Positions 24,610 to 32,454 of a stretch of DNA of 64,000 nucleotides are shown here, in pieces; the stretch's first letter is position 1; the number at the start of each line of letters is the position of its first letter. The translations under genes were made by a program, and so were the position numbers. A model generated the notes under the pieces. The model had not been told where the DNA came from. It made no database searches and was given only the letters and a program-made list of their open reading frames with translations. The DNA is from an uncultured Coriobacteriia bacterium (GTDB lineage Bacteria; Actinomycetota; Coriobacteriia; Coriobacteriales; QAMH01). The DNA is taken from positions 226,664 through 290,663 of the forward strand of contig CAOKAE010000001.1 of NCBI GenBank assembly GCA_948466335.1, read 5' to 3'.

Positions 24610-24635
24610 AGGGCGTCGCGCAAATACGGCGCCCT
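24610..24635 (+). terminator. Terminator after the SMP-30-like gene
   Basis: AGGGCG pairs with CGCCCT, extended by inner G-C pairs, and is followed by TCTTCGTTTGT, a T-rich tail. It lies 27 bases after the stop. Confidence 0.7.
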
Positions 24636-24926
24636 TCTTCGTTTGTCTACAAGCAAGGTAAATGCAATCAAACCCCTGTTCTCTGTTGTTCCGCCTTGGC
24701 CGTCTCATTGGTTTCGTTTCAACATGAGGCTGGCTCTGCCGGGAATCACCTACATACATCACAACCACATCATCGTCAGTATCGTAGCTCCCACATCTAA
24801 CAAAAACGCCGAATGTTTGTGGTCGAATCGCCGAATTATTTCGGAGTGCAATCAGATATTTGCCTGGACGAATTTGGGATGAAACACGACAAGCAGAAAT
24901 AGCATCATGCCACCATCTGACAATCG

Positions 24927-24976
24927 GGGGACAGACCCCTCCGCATCACCGCAGGTGACAATAAGGGGACAGACCC
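24927..24976 (+). repeat. Repeat array 12: two plus copies
   Basis: Copies at 24927-24938 and 24965-24976, the second with the full CCGCAGGTGACAATAA left flank. Confidence 0.92.
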
Positions 24977-25163
24977 CCCCCATTCCATCCCCGCGCTCCG
25001 TTCACAAATTCTCTATTCATCACTCCGAATAATGCGTTACACTGTCCCCACGCTGTGATTTGCCCAAAAGCCGTCGTGCAGCGGCCCAGGGAACATCCAT
25101 TGTTGCACCGGGTGCATCGAGGTGGCGCACGATGCATCGCCTCATTGCGAAGGAGCGTGCAAC

Positions 25164-25595
25164 ATGGGCACCATCAAGGCCGTCTGCACCAGCACCGTCA
25201 AGGGCATCCAGAAATCCGAACAGCAGCACATTGACCTCATTCCCGATTGGGGCATCGAAGACGACGCTCATGCCGGTCCCTGGCATCGCCAGGTGAGTCT
25301 GCTTGGCCATGAGCGCATCGAGGCATTCAAGGCCCTTGGCGCCGAGGTGGAGAACGGCTCTTTCGGCGAGAACATCATCGTTGAGGGCTTCGACCTCAAG
25401 AGCCTGCCCATCGGCACGCGTTTCAAGTGCGGTGATGCCATCCTCGAACTCACGCAGATTGGCAAGCAGTGTCACGCGCACTGCGCGATCTACCACAAGA
25501 TGGGCGACTGCATCATGCCCCGTGAGGGCGTGTTCTGCCGGGTCGTCGAAGGTGGCCGCGTCCGCGCAGACGACGATTTCGAGATTGTCGCCTGA
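25164..25595 (+). CDS. MOSC-domain protein, 143 aa
   Basis: A stand-alone MOSC domain with the characteristic pattern GSFGENIIVEGF and the conserved Cys-containing segment QIGKQCHAHC...CIMPREGVFCRVV. MOSC proteins bind molybdenum cofactor and are linked to Moco sulfuration or delivery. In a genome this rich in Moco enzymes it probably serves cofactor metabolism, though the exact reaction is unknown. AAGGAG lies before the ATG at 25164; an in-frame ATG at 25122 has no ribosome site. Confidence 0.9.
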   Translation: MGTIKAVCTSTVKGIQKSEQQHIDLIPDWGIEDDAHAGPWHRQVSLLGHERIEAFKALGAEVENGSFGENIIVEGFDLKSLPIGTRFKCGDAILELTQIGKQCHAHCAIYHKMGDCIMPREGVFCRVVEGGRVRADDDFEIVA

Positions 25596-25601
25596 CAACC
25601 G

Positions 25602-25648
25602 GGGGACAGACCCTTTTGCATTGGCAATGACAACCGGGGGACAGACCC
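25602..25648 (+). repeat. Repeat array 13: two plus copies
   Basis: Copies at 25602-25613 and 25637-25648, starting 7 bases after the MOSC stop, each with a TGACAACC left flank. Confidence 0.92.
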
Positions 25649-25700
25649 TCGGTTGGTACTAGAATGCACTCATACCAACTTCGCGGAAAAGAGGAACGCC

Positions 25701-26636
25701 ATGCGCGTACATAAGAATGTTTTCGAGCTCGTCGGCAACACGCCGCTCGTCGAACTGACGAATTACGAAGCCGCCCACAATCTCGATGCCCGCCTCATCG
25801 GCAAGGTGGAGTACTTCGAGCCGGCCGGCTCGATTAAGGACCGCATTGCCAAGGCGATGCTCGACGAAGCCGAGGCAAACGGGCTGCTCGATGCCGACAC
25901 GGTCATCATCGAGCCCACGAGTGGCAATACGGGCATCGGCCTTGCCGCCATCGCCGCCGCGCGCGGCAATCGCGCCATCATCGTGATGCCCGACACCATG
26001 TCCGTGGAGCGTCGCAAGCTCATGCGTGCCTATGGGGCCGAGCTCGTGCTCACGCCTGGCGTCGAGGGCATGGCGGGCGCCATCGCCAAAGCCGAACAAC
26101 TTGCCGAGGAGATCGAGAACTCGATCATCCCCTCGCAGTTCACGAATCCGGCTAACCCCGCGATTCACTATCGCACGACGGGTCCCGAGATCTGGCGTGA
26201 CACGGATGGCGAGGTCGACATCTTCGTCGCTGGTGTCGGCACGGGTGGCACCATCAGCGGCACGGGGGCATATCTGAAGGAGCAGAATCCGCAGGTCCAG
26301 GTCGTGGCGGTGGAGCCGGCGGACTCGCCGGTGTTGTCCGAAGGGCGCTCGGGCGCCCATGGCATCCAGGGCATCGGCGCGGGTTTCATCCCCGAGATTC
26401 TCGACACGAGCGTGTACGACGAGGTCATCACCATCACGAATGACGAGGCCTTCGAGGCCGGCTGCGAACTGGCCGTGCGCGATGGACTGCTTGTCGGCAT
26501 CTCGTCGGGCGCCGCGGTGGCCGCTGCCGCAAAGCTCGCTCGGCGTCCGGAGAACGCTGGCAAGAACATCGTCGTGATTCTGCCGGATACGGGCGAGCGC
26601 TACCTGAGCTCCGCCATGTTCGACTTCGCCGAATAA
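25701..26636 (+). CDS. cysK: Cysteine synthase (O-acetylserine sulfhydrylase), 311 aa
   Basis: A PLP-dependent fold-type II enzyme making cysteine from O-acetylserine and sulfide. The PLP lysine is Lys46 in PAGSIKDR. The substrate loop TSGNTG, the phosphate-binding GTGGT and the SSGAA motif are all present, and the length is normal. ATG 25701 is preceded by AGAGGA and matches the usual N-terminus ([17 protein letters not shown]). Monocistronic, between two repeat-rich gaps. Confidence 0.95.
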   Translation: MRVHKNVFELVGNTPLVELTNYEAAHNLDARLIGKVEYFEPAGSIKDRIAKAMLDEAEANGLLDADTVIIEPTSGNTGIGLAAIAAARGNRAIIVMPDTMSVERRKLMRAYGAELVLTPGVEGMAGAIAKAEQLAEEIENSIIPSQFTNPANPAIHYRTTGPEIWRDTDGEVDIFVAGVGTGGTISGTGAYLKEQNPQVQVVAVEPADSPVLSEGRSGAHGIQGIGAGFIPEILDTSVYDEVITITNDEAFEAGCELAVRDGLLVGISSGAAVAAAAKLARRPENAGKNIVVILPDTGERYLSSAMFDFAE

Positions 26637-26647
26637 TTGTCGTATGG

Positions 26648-26699
26648 CAAGAAGCGGATGTTTGCGGCGCGCGAAATGCGCCGTAATGGGCGTTTCTTG
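26648..26699 (+). terminator. Nested hairpin after cysK
   Basis: Outer 9-bp arms (one G-U pair) and an inner perfect 6-bp stem, starting 11 bases after the cysK stop. The outer 3' arm carries TTTCTTG, so it may terminate transcription. Confidence 0.5.
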
Positions 26700-26829
26700 T
26701 CACTTGCGCACAGAAAACCGCTCGTTGTGGCACATCTGCGAGTCACAACTTGTCATTTCTTGTCATCGTGGCTGCCCCTGTGCGCCACAACTCATGATTC
26801 TCTGCCCGGATGGCCGCGTCTGACAATCA

Positions 26830-26933
26830 GGGGACAGACCCTCGTTCGGACTCTCGTTCGTCTTTCTGGCAACTGAGGGTCTGTCCCCCGGCTCACGATT
26901 CCGCCCCCCCGATTCCGCCGAGGGTCTGTCCCC
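26830..26933 (+). repeat. Repeat array 14: one plus, two minus copies
   Basis: Plus copy at 26830-26841, minus copies at 26877-26888 and 26922-26933. The last copy ends 4 bases before the -35 box of the next promoter. Confidence 0.92.
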
Positions 26934-26936
26934 CGA

Positions 26937-26966
26937 TTCACCCCGATTCGCACCACGCTCTATAAT
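26937..26966 (+). promoter_or_regulatory. Sigma70-type promoter of the carrier gene
   Basis: TTCACC (26937-26942), an 18-base spacer and a consensus TATAAT (26961-26966), 32 bases before the start codon at 26999. Confidence 0.6.
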
Positions 26967-26998
26967 GGCGCCCGGAAATTCCGAAGGGGGAGGGCTTC

Positions 26999-28204
26999 AT
27001 GCGTCTGCGATACCGGTTGATGCAGCTGCTGCGCAGGCACTGGATGCTTGCCGCCGCCGCTCTCGTCGCGTTCGTGTCCATGCTCTTCGTCCCGCCCGAC
27101 GAGGCGTACCTCGGCTACTTCGACTGGAAGACCATCGGTTGCCTGTTCTGCGTGCTGGCCGTCGCGAGCGCGCTGCGCAATGTCGGCGTCTTCGACTGGG
27201 CGGCCCGCGCCGCCATCACGCGTTTTGCAAGTCCGTGCACGCTGACGATGACCCTCGTGCTCGTCACGGCCGTGTTCTCCATGGCGTTCACCAATGACGT
27301 GGCGCTCGTCATCATGCTGCCGCTCTCGGTCGCGGCACTCGTCGAGTTCGGCCAGCCGCGCCTCGTGTCCGCCGTCTTCGCGCTGCAAGCGCTCGCGGCC
27401 AACCTCTGCGGCATGGTGACGCCGTTCGGAAATCCCCAGAACATCTATCTCTACTCCTACTATCACGTCGAGCTAGGCGAATTTCTCAGGACGATGGCCC
27501 TGCCGTTTGCCCTGTCCGTCGCGGGCATCGTCTTCGCGACCTGGTTCATGACGAGAAGGGGCGTCACCGAAAGCGATGATCCGGCGCTGCAGCCGCAACA
27601 AGCCATGCCGAGCGAGGGTGCTATGGCCCCCACGACCTCGGCTGCCATGCTCGACCGGCGACGGATCGCGGTCTACGTGCCGCTCTTCGTCTTGGCGTTG
27701 CTCGCGGTCTTTCGCGTGGTGCCCTTCGGCATCGCCGTCATCATCGTCATCGTGGTGCTTCTCATCCTCGATCGCGATGCGCTGCTCAAGGTCGACTACC
27801 CGCTGCTCGCCACCTTCCTCTGCTTCTTCGTCTTCGCGGGAAACATGGCGCGCATCCCGGCACTGGAAGAGCTGCTGATGCCGGTCATGAGCCAATGGGG
27901 CCTGCTCACCTCCGCGCTCACGAGCCAGGTGATCAGCAACGTGCCCGCTGCGGTGCTACTCTCGCACTTCACCGATGCATGGCAACCGCTGCTCATCGGC
28001 GTGAACATCGGGGGAGCGGGCACTTTCGTGGGATCGCTCGCGAGCCTCATCGCCATTCGTCACTTCGCCATCGCGCGCACGATGGTCCCGCGCTTGCGCG
28101 AGCCCGACGCGCCGAACACCGCATCGTTCCTGCGCCTCTTCGGCGTGGTGAACGGCGTGTTCTTCGTCGTACTGCTCGTCATCTGCCAGCTCGTGCTGGG
28201 ATGA
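26999..28204 (+). CDS. Anion permease of the ArsB/SLC13 (ion transporter) superfamily, 401 aa
   Basis: Ten or so hydrophobic segments with the pseudo-repeat signatures of the IT superfamily: TNDVALVIMLPL in the first half, SNVPAAVLLS and GTFVGSLASLIA in the second. Related proteins carry arsenite, citrate or dicarboxylates; no arsenic genes are adjacent. A hydrophilic loop of about 30 residues (about 190-220) splits the halves, as is usual. A strong GGGGGAGG site and a consensus promoter precede it. Confidence 0.85.
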   Translation: MRLRYRLMQLLRRHWMLAAAALVAFVSMLFVPPDEAYLGYFDWKTIGCLFCVLAVASALRNVGVFDWAARAAITRFASPCTLTMTLVLVTAVFSMAFTNDVALVIMLPLSVAALVEFGQPRLVSAVFALQALAANLCGMVTPFGNPQNIYLYSYYHVELGEFLRTMALPFALSVAGIVFATWFMTRRGVTESDDPALQPQQAMPSEGAMAPTTSAAMLDRRRIAVYVPLFVLALLAVFRVVPFGIAVIIVIVVLLILDRDALLKVDYPLLATFLCFFVFAGNMARIPALEELLMPVMSQWGLLTSALTSQVISNVPAAVLLSHFTDAWQPLLIGVNIGGAGTFVGSLASLIAIRHFAIARTMVPRLREPDAPNTASFLRLFGVVNGVFFVVLLVICQLVLG

Positions 28205-28291
28205 GAGCGAAAGCCTGCCCTGAGCGGATTTCTCATTGCGCGGCCGAAGCACCTATTGCATCATGCACATAGGAGAGAAGGGGTACTAGAC

Positions 28292-28999
28292 ATGAGCATC
28301 GGAAACGCCAACTGCCTGATTTGTGGTGCGCCCATCGTGTACGCCGATAAGGCGCACGAGGTGACTTGCGCGATTTGCGGCAAGACCGAGACGGGGCACT
28401 GCACCTGCGAAGACGGTCACTACGTTTGCAACAACTGCCATCGCGCCAAGGGCGTCGACTTCATCATGGAGACCTGCCGCGCGAGCGATGCGACCAACCC
28501 CATCGAGCTTGCCCAAGCCATCATGGGCGACAAGTCGATATACCCCAACGGCCCCGAGCATCACTCGCTCGTGGGTGCCGTGCTGCTCACCTGCTACAAG
28601 AACGCCGGTGGCGACATCGACCTGGACGCGGCCCTCGACGAGATGTGCGCGCGCAGCATGCATGTGCCGGGCGGGACCTGCGGCTTCTGGGGCTGCTGCG
28701 GTGCGGCCACGAGCGCTGGCCAGTACTACTCCATCATCTCGGGCTCCACGCCCATGACCCAGGACCCCTGGGGAGCGACGGCGCGCCTCACCTCGCGGGT
28801 CATCGGCAAGCTCGCCGACGTGGGCGGCCCGCGTTGCTGCAAGCGCACGGGCTTCACCGCCATCGAGGAGTCGGCGCGTTACACGGCCGAGACGACGGGC
28901 GTGACGATGGACCTTCCCGAGCGCACGACCTGCACCTTCATGGCCAACAACGCCGAGTGCCGTAAGCTCGACTGCCCGTACTTCCCGGTCAAGCGCTGA
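28292..28999 (+). CDS. DUF5714-family Cys-rich protein, 235 aa
   Basis: The N-terminus is a zinc-ribbon-like segment (CLICGAP, CAICGKTETGHCTC, CNNC). The rest carries the conserved DUF5714 pattern EHHSLVGAVLLTCYKNAGG, VPGGTCGFWGCCGAA and GGPRCCKRTGF. About twenty cysteines suggest metal or Fe-S binding. The biochemical role of the family is not established to my knowledge. It lies before an importer/radical SAM module, and a 60-base remnant of a second copy lies after that module (33651-33710), so the association looks functional. AGGAGAGAAGG precedes ATG 28292. Confidence 0.85.
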   Translation: MSIGNANCLICGAPIVYADKAHEVTCAICGKTETGHCTCEDGHYVCNNCHRAKGVDFIMETCRASDATNPIELAQAIMGDKSIYPNGPEHHSLVGAVLLTCYKNAGGDIDLDAALDEMCARSMHVPGGTCGFWGCCGAATSAGQYYSIISGSTPMTQDPWGATARLTSRVIGKLADVGGPRCCKRTGFTAIEESARYTAETTGVTMDLPERTTCTFMANNAECRKLDCPYFPVKR

Positions 29000-29005
29000 C
29001 AATAA

Positions 29006-29017
29006 GGGGACAGACCC
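29006..29017 (+). repeat. Single GGGGACAGACCC copy
   Basis: A TGACAATAA-flanked unit beginning 6 bases after the DUF5714 stop codon; the stop TGA is itself the start of the TGACAATAAGGGG flank. Confidence 0.92.
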
Positions 29018-29123
29018 TCGTCATCGACCCTCGCCATCGGATCCCTGCCACTGACCTCTGCGTCGGCACGCGCCGCCCTACTTCATATGCCGATTACCGT
29101 CAACTATCCACCATTAGCAACAG

Positions 29124-29179
29124 TCTAATAGGTGCAAGTTTCATTTCACTATTTGCATTCATCTAATACGTGTTATAGT
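29124..29179 (+). promoter_or_regulatory. Promoter with direct repeats before the importer operon
   Basis: TCTAATAGGTG (29124-29134) and TCTAATACGTG (29162-29172) are direct repeats 38 bases apart. A possible promoter is TTTGCA (29152-29157), 16 bases, TATAGT (29174-29179). The region is clearly AT-richer than its surroundings. The repeats could be an operator. Confidence 0.5.
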
Positions 29180-29218
29180 CGCGCACGCCGAATCACCATA
29201 TCATGAGAGGAAGATCGC

Positions 29219-30325
29219 ATGAAAACAGGCAAGAAGATTGGGGCGCTGGTAGCCGCACTCGCCATGAGTGTGTTGCTTGCAATCGCCCTCGTCGGCTGTG
29301 GCAATTCCAACAGCCAACAGAACAACGACTTCATGGAGAAGGGCGATGGCGAGCATCTGGTGTGCGCCGTGACCGGCAAGCTCATCAAAATCGCTCCGGC
29401 CATCCTCGCCGACCAGCTCGGTTATTTCGAGGAGGAGGGTTGTGACGTCGAATTCCAGACCGTCGCCCTGGCCGACGCCATGGCATCCATGTCGGTGAAC
29501 AACCTCGACATCGACCTCTTCGGCATCGTTCCCGCGTGCTCCTACGTGTCCCAGGGCGTGCCCATCTACGTCTTTGGCGGGACCATCCTCAATGGCTCGG
29601 AGTTCATTTTTACCACGAGCTTCGATCGCGAACTCAAGACAGCCGAGGACTTCCGCGGCCTCAAGATCGCCTGCTCCCGTGAGGAGAGCGGCCAGATTTA
29701 CCTGAAGGCGTACCTGCAGGACAACGGTCTCGAGCTGGGCAAGGACGTCGAGTTCGAGTACGTCGACAACGCCACTACCGCCCTCGAGGGTCTGCGCTCC
29801 GGTCAGTGTGACCTGTTCATCTGCAACAACGCGCAGGGCTACACCTACTCCACCACTATGGATGACATCAAGGTTCCCGCCGTTCCCGCCGACATCACGG
29901 GTGACTATCCCTGCTGCCGCCAGAACTGCTCCGAGGATGCCTATCACAACAAGTTCCAGTCGCTCGTCGATTTCGAGGTGGCCCTCATCCGCGGCTATGA
30001 CTACTACCTGAACAACAAGGAGGACGTCATCCAGCGCATGGTCGACTACTCCGCCCAGCCGCGTGACTACGTTGAGGCGGCTCTCTACGGCACCGACGAG
30101 TATCGCAACATGATGGATCTCTCGCCCGATCCCCACACCAACGAGATCGTCGACTACTACAAGGCTATGCTCTCCATCGGCGAGATCGAAGGCGACCCCA
30201 ACGCGATGGACCAGTACGCCACGAGCGAGGTCTACAAGCGCGCCCTGGATCGTCTGGTTGCCCAGTATCCCGATAACCAGACCTATCAGAAGCTCGCCGC
30301 CGACTTCGCCATCTACAACAGCTAG
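29219..30325 (+). CDS. NMT1/SsuA-like ABC transporter substrate-binding lipoprotein, 368 aa
   Basis: Signal peptide with lipobox ALVGC, then a periplasmic-binding fold of the NMT1/THI5/SsuA type (KIAPAILADQLGYFEEEGCDVEFQTV, then DLFGIVPACSYVSQGVPIYVFGG). It would capture a small organic ligand outside the membrane for the ATPase and permease encoded next. Ligands of the family include thiamine precursors, sulfonates and nitrate; the ligand here is unknown. A CCRQNC segment near residue 238 is unusual for the family. GAGAGGAAG precedes the ATG. Confidence 0.9.
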   Translation: MKTGKKIGALVAALAMSVLLAIALVGCGNSNSQQNNDFMEKGDGEHLVCAVTGKLIKIAPAILADQLGYFEEEGCDVEFQTVALADAMASMSVNNLDIDLFGIVPACSYVSQGVPIYVFGGTILNGSEFIFTTSFDRELKTAEDFRGLKIACSREESGQIYLKAYLQDNGLELGKDVEFEYVDNATTALEGLRSGQCDLFICNNAQGYTYSTTMDDIKVPAVPADITGDYPCCRQNCSEDAYHNKFQSLVDFEVALIRGYDYYLNNKEDVIQRMVDYSAQPRDYVEAALYGTDEYRNMMDLSPDPHTNEIVDYYKAMLSIGEIEGDPNAMDQYATSEVYKRALDRLVAQYPDNQTYQKLAADFAIYNS

Positions 30326-30357
30326 GGCATGCGCCCATAGCCGCCTAATCGGCATCG

Positions 30358-30388
30358 AGGACGGCCCTGTTTCGCACGGGGCCGTCCT
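30358..30388 (+). terminator. Attenuator hairpin between binding-protein and ATPase genes
   Basis: Perfect 10-bp stem AGGACGGCCC / GGGCCGTCCT with an 11-base loop followed by TTTACC. Placed inside the operon, it should lower expression of the ATPase and permease relative to the binding protein. Confidence 0.7.
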
Positions 30389-30426
30389 TTACCGCATGCG
30401 AGTCATTCACGAAGACGGAGGTGACG

Positions 30427-31308
30427 ATGAGCTCGCTTGACATGATCGACGTGTCCTATGCCTACCCCGACGAGGTGGACAAGTTCAAGACGCGCAAGCA
30501 CCGCACGGTGACCGTCGATGACATTCCCGAGGAAGACCTCGTGCTCAAGCACCTGAACCTGCACGTCGATGATGGCGAGTTCCTATGTCTGGTCGGTCAT
30601 TCGGGATGCGGCAAGTCCACCACCTTGCGCATTCTCGCGGGACTGCAGCAGCCCTTGGGTGGCGAGGTCCGCATCGGCGATGAGCCCCTCGACGGCCCCG
30701 GCATGAATCGCTCGGTGGTCTTCCAGAACTACGCGATCTTCCCGTGGATGAAGGCGAAGAAGAACGTCGAGTTCGGCATTCGCCAGGCATCGCAGGAGCT
30801 CCATCGCGACCTCACGAAGGAACGCATTTCCGAGATTGCCGACGAGTATCTGGCCAAGGTCAACATGACCAAGGCGGCCGACCTGTATCCCTACCAGCTC
30901 TCCGGTGGCATGCAACAGCGCGTGGCCATCGCCCGCGCTCTGGCCATGGACACCGAGATCCTGCTCTTCGACGAGCCCTTCGGCGCGCTCGACATCAAGA
31001 CGCGTCGCGAGCTGCAGGGGCTCATGGAGGGTCTGTGGATGAGCGACGAGTCGCGCAAGACGGCCATCTTCGTCACCCATGACGTCGAGGAGGCCCTGCT
31101 CTTGGCCGACCGCATCATCTTCATGAGCGGCGGTCGCTTCAACGATGAGTTCACGGTCGATGCCCCGCGCCCTCGCGATCCCGAGGTGTTCTTCGAGACC
31201 GATGTGTTCAGGGAACGCCGCGCCTATCTCATGGAACTGTTCTACGCGGCCGAGGAGACGAAGCTCGATCAGACCGACCGCGAGCGCATTTACGAAGAGG
31301 TGATGTAG
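30427..31308 (+). CDS. ABC transporter ATP-binding protein (SsuB/TauB type), 293 aa
   Basis: Walker A GHSGCGKST, signature LSGGMQQRVAIARAL, Walker B LLFDEPFGALD and switch His in VTHDVEEAL are all intact. A charged insertion of about 20 residues (FKTRKHRTVTVDDIPEEDL) sits between the first beta strand and the usual core, which is uncommon. It energises import with the permease that starts right after its stop. ATG 30427 follows GGAGGTGAC; a GTG two codons upstream is less likely. Confidence 0.92.
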   Translation: MSSLDMIDVSYAYPDEVDKFKTRKHRTVTVDDIPEEDLVLKHLNLHVDDGEFLCLVGHSGCGKSTTLRILAGLQQPLGGEVRIGDEPLDGPGMNRSVVFQNYAIFPWMKAKKNVEFGIRQASQELHRDLTKERISEIADEYLAKVNMTKAADLYPYQLSGGMQQRVAIARALAMDTEILLFDEPFGALDIKTRRELQGLMEGLWMSDESRKTAIFVTHDVEEALLLADRIIFMSGGRFNDEFTVDAPRPRDPEVFFETDVFRERRAYLMELFYAAEETKLDQTDRERIYEEVM

Positions 31309-32235
31309 ATGCCGCGAAAGATCAAGACGCATCTGGTCATTTCCCACGTGCTGCTTATGGCCCTGCTGGGGATCATCTTCCTCATGCCCAACACGCGCAC
31401 CAACGTGTCTCCCGTAACGGGCGAGATCATCGCCATCTGCTGCATCGAGTTCTTCTACTTGCTTGCCCTGTTTCTGGGGCATCGCAAGGACCCCATGCCG
31501 GAGGGTTCGTCCGACATCATCCTCATCGTGTGGTTGATATTCATTGCCTGGGAGCTCGTAGGGCCTAAACTGGGCATCGCCCACAACGTGCTCGTTCCTT
31601 CGCCCGAAAACGTCTTCAACGTCTTCGTCGAGCATGCCGACGAGCTGTTCATGAACGTCTTGTCCTCGCTTCAGTTGCTGCTCACGGGCTACATTCTGGG
31701 TACGATCCTTGGCGTCATCCTGGGCATCATCTGCGGATGGGTGCCGCGCTTGCGCGCGATCTTCTATCCCATCGCCAACGTTTTCGCGCCCATTCCGTCG
31801 GTTGTGTTCACTCCGTTTCTGGTCATCATCATGCCGACCTACCGCTGGGCGGCCATCATGGTCATCCTCATTGGCGTGTTCTGGCCGCAGTTCCTGTCCA
31901 TGATCTTGCGTGTGGGTTCGTTGCCGCCGGCCATCGTCGACAACACCCGCGTGCTCATGGTCAACACGCCCACCATGATCATGAAGGTGATCATTCCCTA
32001 CATCATCCCCGACCTGCTCAAGGGCCTGCGCGTGTCGCTTACCACGGGCTTCCTCATGTTGATGTACGCCGAGAGCTTCGGTGCCAAGTCGGGTATCGGG
32101 TACTGGATTTCGAATGCCAACGTGTTCGCGAACTACGCCAACATCTATGCGGGCATCATCACCTGCGGTATGACGGTCACGGTGCTCAACTACTTGTCGG
32201 GCTGGCTGCAGAAGCGCTTCACGACCTGGCGCTAG
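31309..32235 (+). CDS. ABC transporter permease (SsuC/TauC type), 308 aa
   Basis: Six to eight hydrophobic segments. The cytoplasmic EAA-like loop lies in the second half (PAIVDNTRVLMVNTPTMIMKVIIPYIIPDLLKGLRVSL). The N-terminal 80 residues add two extra membrane segments before the standard permease domain. The ATG directly abuts the ATPase stop codon (TAGATG), so translation is coupled. Confidence 0.9.
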   Translation: MPRKIKTHLVISHVLLMALLGIIFLMPNTRTNVSPVTGEIIAICCIEFFYLLALFLGHRKDPMPEGSSDIILIVWLIFIAWELVGPKLGIAHNVLVPSPENVFNVFVEHADELFMNVLSSLQLLLTGYILGTILGVILGIICGWVPRLRAIFYPIANVFAPIPSVVFTPFLVIIMPTYRWAAIMVILIGVFWPQFLSMILRVGSLPPAIVDNTRVLMVNTPTMIMKVIIPYIIPDLLKGLRVSLTTGFLMLMYAESFGAKSGIGYWISNANVFANYANIYAGIITCGMTVTVLNYLSGWLQKRFTTWR

Positions 32236-32252
32236 TCCAACGATGGCAATCG

Positions 32253-32410
32253 GGGGACAGACCCCTTCGTGTCGGCGATGGCGATCGGGGGACAGACCCT
32301 TTGGCCTCCGTTCGCGAGAGGAAGGGGACAGACCCTTGGCATCGTCGCCGGTGAAAAAAGGGGACAGACCCCTGGCTGTCATTTCGAGCGAAGCGAAGTC
32401 GAGAAATCTC
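32253..32410 (+). repeat. Repeat array 16: four plus copies and a shortened CATTTCGAGCG element
   Basis: Core copies at 32253-32264, 32288-32299, 32324-32335 and 32360-32371. The second-family element follows at 32377-32410 and lacks the middle CGAAGTGAGCG stretch found in the other copies. TTTATACT just after it (about 32414) may be a -10 box for the radical SAM gene. Confidence 0.9.
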
Positions 32411-32454
32411 AGGTTTATACTATCGGGACAATTTCGAAAGACGAGAGGATTACG

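Larger units (their letters stand above)
24583..25163. other. 581-base intergenic region
   Basis: Holds the terminator at 24610-24635, an AT-richer stretch of about 250 bases (24640-24890) in which I find no gene or motif, repeat array 12 (24927-24976), and about 150 bases before the MOSC gene with no recognised riboswitch. Confidence 0.6.
26637..26998. other. 362-base intergenic region with nested inverted repeats
   Basis: Right after cysK lie two structured pieces. One is a nested hairpin: CAAGAAGCG (26648-26656) with CGTTTCTTG (26691-26699) around CGGCGC/GCGCCG (26665-26683). The other is a long stem from GTTGTGGCACA (26724-26734) to TGTGCGCCACAAC (26779-26791). Then come repeat array 14 and a promoter for the next gene. 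Confidence 0.6.

Noticed and set aside
25020-25163. Moco or other riboswitch before the MOSC gene, and also in the 16046-16245 leader
   Set aside because: I could not match a known riboswitch consensus with confidence; covariance-model searching would be needed.
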